DNA of 64,000 nucleotides from the NCBI RefSeq assembly GCF_017114825.1, contig NZ_JADEVO010000009.1:1-64000 (forward strand), read 5' to 3'. The notes under the pieces are model-generated. The model did not search any database. It saw nothing but the letters and a program-made list of their open reading frames with translations, and had not been told where the DNA came from. The stretch comes from Pseudomonas gregormendelii (GTDB lineage Bacteria; Pseudomonadota; Gammaproteobacteria; Pseudomonadales; Pseudomonadaceae). How positions within the stretch are numbered: the first letter of the stretch is position 1; every line of letters begins with the position of its first letter. Shown piece after piece: positions 56,849 to 64,000 of this stretch. Position numbers and translations under genes: made by a program.

Positions 56849-58681
56849 TCACTCAGCCTGACGCAACCGCTTGTAAAGCGTATTACGACTAACCCCCAAC
56901 CGCCGGGCCAGGTGCGAAATATTCCCGCCCACTGCCTGCAACTGCCGATTTAAATCCTCGGCATCATCCAGATCCACTGCCAGCGGCTCCGGTCCATCCA
57001 CCGGCTCCATCTGCATATCGACAAAAAAATCATCGGGCAAATGCTCCGGGCGCACCGGTTGCTCCTCGGCCATGGCCAGCGCCACCTGCATCACGCTGCT
57101 GACCTGGCGCAAATTCCCCGGCCACGGGTGGCGAGCGAACAACTCCAGCACCTCACGACTTAAACCCGCCCACTGCGACGGTTCGCGATGCTGTTCCCAC
57201 AATCGTTTGAACAGCTCCTGCTTGTCACTGCGTTCCCTTAACGGCGGCAACTCCAGGGTCAACCCGCCGATGCGGTAATACAAATCTTCGCGAAACCGGC
57301 CCAATTGAACCTGTTCGCGCAGGGATCGATTGGTCGCCGAAATAATTCGAATATCCACCGGAAACAATTCACTGCTGCCCACCGGTTGCACGCAACGCTC
57401 CTGTAACACCCGCAACAGACGTGCTTGAGTCGGCAGCGGCATGTCGCCGATTTCATCGAGGAACAGGGTGCCTTTGTCGGCCTTGCGAATCAGCCCGATG
57501 CTGCCTTTCTGGTTGGCGCCAGTGAACGCGCCTTTTTCGTAGCCGAACAGTTCAGACTCCACCAATTCGGCGGGGATCGCTGCACAGTTCACCGCGATAA
57601 ACGCCTGTTTGCTGCGCGAGCTGGCCTGGTGCAGAGCCTTGACGAAAACTTCCTTGCCCACACCGGTCTCACCGTGGATGAGCAGCGGAATGTCCTTCTC
57701 CAGCAACCGCTCGGCCTGGCGCACGGCTTTTTCCACCCGGCTGTCACCAAAGTGCAAGGTATTGAGACTGATCCCAGCCGATGGTACTGCTGGTTGCTCG
57801 ACGAACACTCGAGCCTTGACCGGCACTTGCTTGGGCCGTTTCAACAGGCACTGGAAGCGATTGCGTCCCGAGGTCTGCAGCGCGAAGGGCAGATCATCCG
57901 GCTGATTCAACAGTTCCAGCAATGAGACCTTGAACAGACTCTCGACGCTCACTCGCGACAGACTGATGCCGAGCAGATTGTCCGCCCGTCGATTGGCCGA
58001 CAGCACCTGGCCGCTCTCATCAAAAATCAGCAAGCCGGCCCACTGGCTGTCGAGGTTGTTCAAACCGGTGTTGAAGGTCAGTTGGAAGTGTTGGCCGTGG
58101 AACAGGTTGAGAATCAGCCGGTTCTCCACGGTCTGACTCATCATCTTGACCATGCCCAGCGTGTGTGACGGCGGCAGGTAGCTGTCGCTTGACACATCCA
58201 GCACGGCGATCACTTTGCGCTCGGCATCGAAAATCGGCGCGGCGGAGCCGGTCATGAAGCGGTTGGCCTTGAGGAAATGTTCATCGTGTTCGATATGCAC
58301 CGCCTGCTCACAGGCCAGCGCGGTGCCGATCGCGTTGGTTCCGCTGCAGCGCTCCATCCAGCTGGCCCCGGCGCTGAAGCCTCGGGTCAGTGTCGGCTCG
58401 ATGAATCGCTGGGTCCCCCACGATGTCAGCACCTGGCCCTGATTGTCGGCGAGCATGATCAGGCAGTTGGAGTTACTGAGGATGTTCTCGTAGTAGGGCA
58501 GGACCTCCTGATGGGTGGTCTGTACCAGTGAATGCTGGCTCTCCAGCAGTTGCGCTATGCCAGCGGCCGGCAGCTGATCGAAGGCCGGGGCGCTTTGATG
58601 GTCCAGACCAAACGCGCGGCAACGGGACCAGGAGTCCTGAATGATGGCGTCATGGGAGAGCGGCGAGGCAGGTACGGCCAT
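56849..58681 (-). CDS. Sigma-54-dependent activator, AcoR-like (GAF - AAA+ - Fis)
   Basis: A 610-residue enhancer-binding protein. The N-terminal sensor region is GAF/PAS-like (for example SGAASWMERCSGTNAIGTALACEQAVHIE split over its length). The AAA+ domain has Walker A GETGVGKE, the sigma-54 contact loop GAFTGA and LDEIGDMPL, and a C-terminal Fis-type helix-turn-helix is present (ISHLARRLGVSRNTLYKRLR). Its gene diverges from the ABC operon, whose upstream region has a sigma-54 promoter and repeated TGTTCA boxes. It is thus the likely activator of that operon. The ligand may be glycerol or a related polyol, inferred from the operon. Confidence 0.93.
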   Translation of the reverse strand: MAVPASPLSHDAIIQDSWSRCRAFGLDHQSAPAFDQLPAAGIAQLLESQHSLVQTTHQEVLPYYENILSNSNCLIMLADNQGQVLTSWGTQRFIEPTLTRGFSAGASWMERCSGTNAIGTALACEQAVHIEHDEHFLKANRFMTGSAAPIFDAERKVIAVLDVSSDSYLPPSHTLGMVKMMSQTVENRLILNLFHGQHFQLTFNTGLNNLDSQWAGLLIFDESGQVLSANRRADNLLGISLSRVSVESLFKVSLLELLNQPDDLPFALQTSGRNRFQCLLKRPKQVPVKARVFVEQPAVPSAGISLNTLHFGDSRVEKAVRQAERLLEKDIPLLIHGETGVGKEVFVKALHQASSRSKQAFIAVNCAAIPAELVESELFGYEKGAFTGANQKGSIGLIRKADKGTLFLDEIGDMPLPTQARLLRVLQERCVQPVGSSELFPVDIRIISATNRSLREQVQLGRFREDLYYRIGGLTLELPPLRERSDKQELFKRLWEQHREPSQWAGLSREVLELFARHPWPGNLRQVSSVMQVALAMAEEQPVRPEHLPDDFFVDMQMEPVDGPEPLAVDLDDAEDLNRQLQAVGGNISHLARRLGVSRNTLYKRLRQAE

Positions 58682-58735
58682 GGCAGGCGATCTCTGAGCT
58701 GACTTTTATTGTTGTTTTAGGTCAACGCTATCCCT

Positions 58736-58830
58736 GTAGGAGCTGCCGAAGGCTGCGATCTTTTGATCTTCCAGCTCATTTGAAGACTCACAATCAAGAT
58801 CAAAAGATCGCAGCCTTCGGCAGCTCCTAC
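58736..58830. repeat. REP-like inverted pair in the regulator/ABC gap
   Basis: Near-perfect inverted GTAGGAGCTGCCGAAGG units lie between the regulator start and the enhancer-like repeats. Confidence 0.85.
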
Positions 58831-58857
58831 AGGGACCGTGAACGGTGCATAGAGTGT

Positions 58858-58936
58858 TGTTCACTATTGTTCATTGTCAACCGACCATCTGTTCAATTGT
58901 TCATTGGCGGTTGTTCATTTCTGTTCAGCATTGAAC
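58858..58936. promoter_or_regulatory. Probable activator-binding enhancer with six TGTTCA repeats
   Basis: TGTTCA occurs at 58858, 58868, 58890, 58898, 58912 and 58922, with an inverted TGAAC at 58932-58936. Two of the pairs are spaced exactly ten bases apart (one helical turn). The cluster ends about 60-130 bases before the sigma-54 promoter, the usual place for an upstream activating sequence. Confidence 0.7.
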
Positions 58937-58991
58937 CCCGGCTGCTCGCCAGTTTGGCGTTTTTCCCAGTGGTTCAACGACTTGCGTTTCC

Positions 58992-59007
58992 TGGCATGAA
59001 ACTCGCT
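58992..59007 (+). promoter_or_regulatory. Sigma-54 (-24/-12) promoter of the glp ABC operon
   Basis: TGGCATGAAACTCGCT has the invariant GG (58993-58994) and GC (59005-59006) separated by ten bases, matching the TGGCACG-N4-TTGCW consensus closely. It lies 45 bases before the glpS start. Confidence 0.8.
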
Positions 59008-59051
59008 CTACAGCCTGGGTCGCTTGACTCCAATAATAAAAAGGCCGAGCC

Positions 59052-60146
59052 ATGTCGTTAACCCTGGAGCACGTCAGCCGCACCGTCGAAGGCCAGACCT
59101 GGATCGACGATGCGTGCCTGAATTTTGAAGCCGGTTCTTTCAACGTTCTGCTCGGTCGCACGCTGTCCGGCAAAACCAGCCTGATGCGCCTGATGGCCGG
59201 CCTGGACAAGCCCGACAGCGGGCGCATCCTGATGAACGGCGTCGACGTCACCCAACGCCCGGTGCGTCTGCGTAACGTCTCGATGGTGTATCAGCAGTTC
59301 ATCAACTACCCGACCATGACCGTGTTCGAGAATATCGCCTCGCCTTTGCGCCAGGCAGGGGTGTCCAGGGACCTGATCGAGAGCAAGGTTCAGGAAACGG
59401 CGAAGATGCTGCGCATCGAGAAGTTCCTCCAGCGCCATCCGCTCGAACTGTCTGGTGGCCAGCAACAGCGCACTGCCATGGCTCGTGCCCTGGTCAAGGA
59501 TGCCGAACTGATCCTGTTCGACGAACCGTTGGTCAACCTCGACTACAAGTTGCGCGAAGAGCTGCGCCAGGAAATGCGCGAGCTGTTCAAGGCCCGGCAC
59601 ACCATCGCGATCTACGCCACCACCGAACCCAATGAAGCATTGGCGTTGGGCGGCACCACGACCATTCTTCACGAAGGACGGGTGATCCAGAGTGGCAAGT
59701 CGTCCGAGGTCTATCACCAGCCGCAGAGTGTGCTGGCGGCAGAACTGTTCTCCGAGCCGCCGATCAACCTGATGCCCGGGCGCATTGCCGGCAATGAAGT
59801 CAGCTTCGCCAATTTCGTGCACTTCCCGCTGAACGTCGACCTGCGACCGGTCGGTGAGGGTGAATACCGCTTTGGCGTGCGGCCCAGTCATATTTCCCTG
59901 GTGCCGAGCAACGACGATGACCTGGAGCTGGCAGTAACGGTCGAGGTGGCGGAAATCAGCGGATCGGAAACCTTCCTGCACGTGCGCAACGAACATTTCC
60001 TGCTGGTGCTGCACTTGCCCGGGGTTCACGAATACGACGTCGACGCGCCGATTCGCATCTATATCCCGACCCACAAACTGTTTGTGTTCGATGCCCAGGG
60101 CCGCTTGGTCCAGGCACCCGGGCGCCGTATCGCGAGGGTTGCCTGA
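59052..60146 (+). CDS. glpS: Glycerol-type ABC transporter ATPase, subunit 1 (GlpS)
   Basis: A 364-residue ATPase of the sugar/glycerol importer group. It has Walker A GRTLSGKT at residues 35-42, a canonical signature LSGGQQQR at 133-140, Walker B LILFDEP at 153-159, and a C-terminal TOBE-type regulatory region ([12 protein letters not shown]). The H-loop, normally THD, reads TTE, so the switch His at residue 191 is Thr. The stop overlaps the next ATG by one base (TGATG). With glpT it should form a heterodimeric motor. Confidence 0.9.
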   Translation: MSLTLEHVSRTVEGQTWIDDACLNFEAGSFNVLLGRTLSGKTSLMRLMAGLDKPDSGRILMNGVDVTQRPVRLRNVSMVYQQFINYPTMTVFENIASPLRQAGVSRDLIESKVQETAKMLRIEKFLQRHPLELSGGQQQRTAMARALVKDAELILFDEPLVNLDYKLREELRQEMRELFKARHTIAIYATTEPNEALALGGTTTILHEGRVIQSGKSSEVYHQPQSVLAAELFSEPPINLMPGRIAGNEVSFANFVHFPLNVDLRPVGEGEYRFGVRPSHISLVPSNDDDLELAVTVEVAEISGSETFLHVRNEHFLLVLHLPGVHEYDVDAPIRIYIPTHKLFVFDAQGRLVQAPGRRIARVA

Positions 60147-61239
60147 TGGCCGAGATCCGCTTGCAGAACCTCGCCCACAGCTATACGCGCACGCCGAGCG
60201 GTCCGGAGGACTACGCGATCCGCGAGATGGATCACATCTGGGAGCAGGGGGGCGCCTACGCCTTGCTCGGCCCTTCGGGCTGCGGCAAGTCGACCTTGCT
60301 CAACATCATTTCCGGCCTGCTCAGCCCGTCCCAGGGCCAGGTGCTGTTTGACAGCAAAGTCGTCAACGACCTGACTCCGGAGAAGCGCAACATAGCCCAG
60401 GTGTTCCAGTTCCCGGTGGTCTACGACACCATGACGGTGTTCGACAACCTGGCCTTTCCATTGCGCAACCAGGGCATGGCCGAAGCGAAAATCCACAGCA
60501 AGGTCCAGGAGATTGCCGAGGTTCTCGACCTGCAGGCGCTGCTGGGCAAGAAGGCGCGCAACCTGACTGCTGACGAAAAACAGAAAGTCTCCATGGGCCG
60601 CGGGCTGGTCCGCGATGACGTCTCCGCGATCCTGTTCGATGAGCCGCTGACCGTGATCGATCCGCACTTGAAGTGGAAGTTGCGGCGCAAGCTCAAGCAG
60701 ATCCACGAGCAGTTCAACATCACCATGGTCTACGTCACCCACGATCAGCTGGAGGCCTCGACCTTTGCCGACAAGATCGCCGTGATGTACGGCGGCCAGA
60801 TCGTGCAGTTCGGTACTCCGCGGGAGCTGTTCGAACGGCCGAGCCATACTTTCGTGGGCTATTTCATCGGCAGCCCCGGGATGAACCTGATCGACGTGCA
60901 GCCCCAGCCTGGGGGCGTCGGGTTTGCTTCGACCCACTTGCCGTTGTCCGAAGCGCAACAGCAGCGTATCGCTGAATCCGAATGGCAGACCCTGAAGGTT
61001 GGCATTCGTCCGGAGTTCGTCCATGTGTGGGACGAGCCATTCGATGACGCGATGCAGGCAAAAGTCGTACACGTCGAAGACCTCGGTACCTACAAGATCA
61101 TGACCTTGAACCTCGATGGCGCCCCGCTGAAAGTACGCCTGGCCGAAGACAAGCCGGTGCCGCAAGGCACTGCCTACATCAGTTTCCCGGCCCAGTGGTT
61201 GATGGTCTATGCCGATGATTACCTGCTGGAGACGCAGCC

Positions 61240-61243
<4 letters not shown>
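60146..61243 (+). CDS. glpT: Glycerol-type ABC transporter ATPase, subunit 2 (GlpT)
   Basis: A 365-residue ATPase with Walker A GPSGCGKST at residues 42-50, Walker B AILFDEP and an intact H-loop VTHD (His199). Its signature motif is degenerate: LTADEKQ at 140-146 in place of LSGGQ. A C-terminal regulatory domain is present. The stop overlaps the permease start by four bases (ATGA). Here glpT names the ABC ATPase, not the glycerol-3-phosphate MFS carrier. Confidence 0.9.
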
Positions 61244-62106
<863 letters not shown>

Positions 62107-62114
62107 GGTCTGCC

Positions 62115-62915
<801 letters not shown>

Positions 62916-62922
62916 GGAGCTG

Positions 62923-63198
62923 ATGATGGAATGGATGAGCTGGACTGTCCCCACCGCGGTGTTTTTCATCGTCATTGGCCTGATCCTGGTGGGCATGACG
63001 ACGTGGGAGCTGCGTTCTCCGAGCGTCCTTCGCCGGGGTTTTTTACCGATTGCCACCACCCGTGGCGATCGGCTGTTTATCGGTCTTCTCGGTAGCGCCT
63101 ACCTGCATTTGCTGGTGATTGGCGCCACCGACTGGAGCATCTGGGTAGCGTCCGCGTTGTCCCTGGTGTGGCTGTTGGCTGTGATGCGCTGGGGCTAG
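62923..63198 (+). CDS. DUF2160 small membrane protein
   Basis: A 91-residue protein with three hydrophobic segments (AVFFIVIGLILVGMTTWEL, LFIGLLGSAYLHLLVIGATD, IWVASALSLVWLLAVM). DUF2160 proteins occur almost only in glycerol-type ABC operons between permease and binding-protein genes, exactly as here; their role is unknown. One of two tandem ATGs at 62923-62928 is the start, after GAGGAGC. Confidence 0.87.
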   Translation: MMEWMSWTVPTAVFFIVIGLILVGMTTWELRSPSVLRRGFLPIATTRGDRLFIGLLGSAYLHLLVIGATDWSIWVASALSLVWLLAVMRWG

Positions 63199-63246
63199 TC
63201 GACATCGCTCGGCAAAGTTGCTCCAAAACTCAAACAGGAGGTCTCT

Positions 63247-64000
63247 ATGTTCGACAAAAACAATAAGCTGCGACATAGCGTTTCATTGGCAGCCATGCTG
63301 GCACTCAGCGGGTTGAGCGCTGCGGCCTGGGCCGATGCCTATGAAGACGCCGCCAAGAAATGGATTGGCAGCGAGTTCAAGCCGTCCACGCTGACGCCAG
63401 AGCAGCAGCTCGAAGAGCTGAAGTGGTTTATCAAGGCTGCCGAGCCCTTTCGCGGGATGAACATCAAAGTGGTCTCGGAAACCCTGACCACCCACGAATA
63501 CGAGTCCAAGGTGTTGGCCAAGGCCTTTACCGAGATCACCGGGATCAAGCTGACCCACGACCTGCTGCAGGAAGGCGATGTGGTGGAGAAGCTGCAAACC
63601 GTGATGCAGTCAGACAAGAGCATCTATGACGGTTGGGTCAACGACTCGGATTTGATCGGTACGCATTTCCGCTACGGCAAGACTGAATCAATCACCGACC
63701 TGATGGCCAACGAAGGCAAGAACTTCACCTCGCCGACGCTGGACATCAAGGATTTCATCGGCATCTCATTCACTACCGCGCCGGACGGCAAGATCTATCA
63801 ACTGCCGGACCAGCAGTTCGCCAACCTATACTGGTTCCGCGCCGACTGGTTTGAACGTCCGGACCTGAAGGCCAAGTTTAAGGAAAAGTACGGCTACGAA
63901 TTGGGTGTGCCGGTGAACTGGTCGGCTTATGAAGACATTGCCAAGTTCTTCAGCGAGGACGTCAAGGAAATCGACGGCAAGCGTATCTACGGGCACATGG
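63247..64000 (+). CDS. glpV: Periplasmic glycerol-binding protein GlpV-like, 3' truncated by window end
   Basis: The first 251 codons of an ABC substrate-binding protein: a signal peptide (HSVSLAAMLALSGLSAAAWA), then mature AYEDAAKKWIGSEFKPSTLT and a family 1-like fold with EITGIKLTHDLLQEGDVVEK and YGYELGVPVNWSAYEDIAKF. The open frame reaches base 64000 without a stop. The AGGAGG site at 63236-63241 is strong. As the last visible gene of the operon it would deliver substrate to GlpPQ; glycerol is inferred from the operon type. Confidence 0.9.
   Translation, partial: MFDKNNKLRHSVSLAAMLALSGLSAAAWADAYEDAAKKWIGSEFKPSTLTPEQQLEELKWFIKAAEPFRGMNIKVVSETLTTHEYESKVLAKAFTEITGIKLTHDLLQEGDVVEKLQTVMQSDKSIYDGWVNDSDLIGTHFRYGKTESITDLMANEGKNFTSPTLDIKDFIGISFTTAPDGKIYQLPDQQFANLYWFRADWFERPDLKAKFKEKYGYELGVPVNWSAYEDIAKFFSEDVKEIDGKRIYGHM

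Overview
The window looks like chromosomal DNA of a Pseudomonas, most likely of the P. fluorescens group. It is GC-rich with strong G/C third-position bias. It carries dispersed REP-like palindromes of two families typical of that group (cores GTAGGAGCTGCCG and GTGGGAGC..GCTCGCGA), a DUF3509 gene, and a familiar Pseudomonas gene order (apeB - rluA - minEDC - lpxL/htrB; lpxH - ppiB - glnS - cysS). No rRNA, tRNA, CRISPR array, prophage or complete insertion sequence was recognised. The sequence begins in a CTG/CCG low-complexity tract and ends inside a substrate-binding-protein gene.

Layout. 1-9.4 kb: MscS-type channel, small membrane protein, M18 aminopeptidase, RluA-type pseudouridine synthase, minE-minD-minC, a lipid A acyltransferase and a patatin. 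9.4-21 kb: a purine and ureide block. It holds two Tsx/OmpK-type outer-membrane channels, a urate/xanthine permease (uacT-like), puuD, allA, alc, uraD, puuE, divergent uraH, a LysE exporter and an AzgA-type purine permease. Together puuD, uraH, uraD, puuE, alc and allA encode the whole route from urate to glyoxylate and two ureas. Three copies of a TTGTRTACAA palindrome lie only in the puuE/uraH divergent promoter region and upstream of the purine permease, suggesting one shared regulator encoded outside the window.

21-23 kb: an AT-rich, coiled-coil orphan gene in an otherwise gene-poor, REP-filled stretch; it is the least explained gene here. 23-33 kb: glutaredoxin-like protein, folE, Smr protein, an isochorismatase-family protein with Ser in place of the catalytic Cys, prmB, aroC, an MFS gene and the methionine-salvage trio mtnB-mtnD-mtnC. 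33-45 kb: DUF3509, a fatty acyl-CoA synthetase, ankyrin protein, a PstS/OmpA fusion, xthA, a GNAT and the tamA-tamB pair. 45.4-50.3 kb: a MarR-controlled tripartite efflux operon (MarR, outer-membrane factor, EmrA-like adaptor, EmrB-like pump) preceded by two perfect CTGCCTAGGCAG palindromes. 50.3-55 kb: lpxH, ppiB, glnS and cysS.

After the cysS terminator there is an AT-rich junction. It contains a remnant that reads like the start of an NRPS adenylation domain, followed by an MFS transporter. 56.8-64 kb: a sigma-54 activator diverges from a glycerol-type ABC transporter operon (glpS, glpT, glpP, glpQ, DUF2160, glpV start). The intergenic region holds a clear sigma-54 -24/-12 promoter and six TGTTCA repeats. 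The two ATPases have complementary motif losses that fall in the same composite ATP site.
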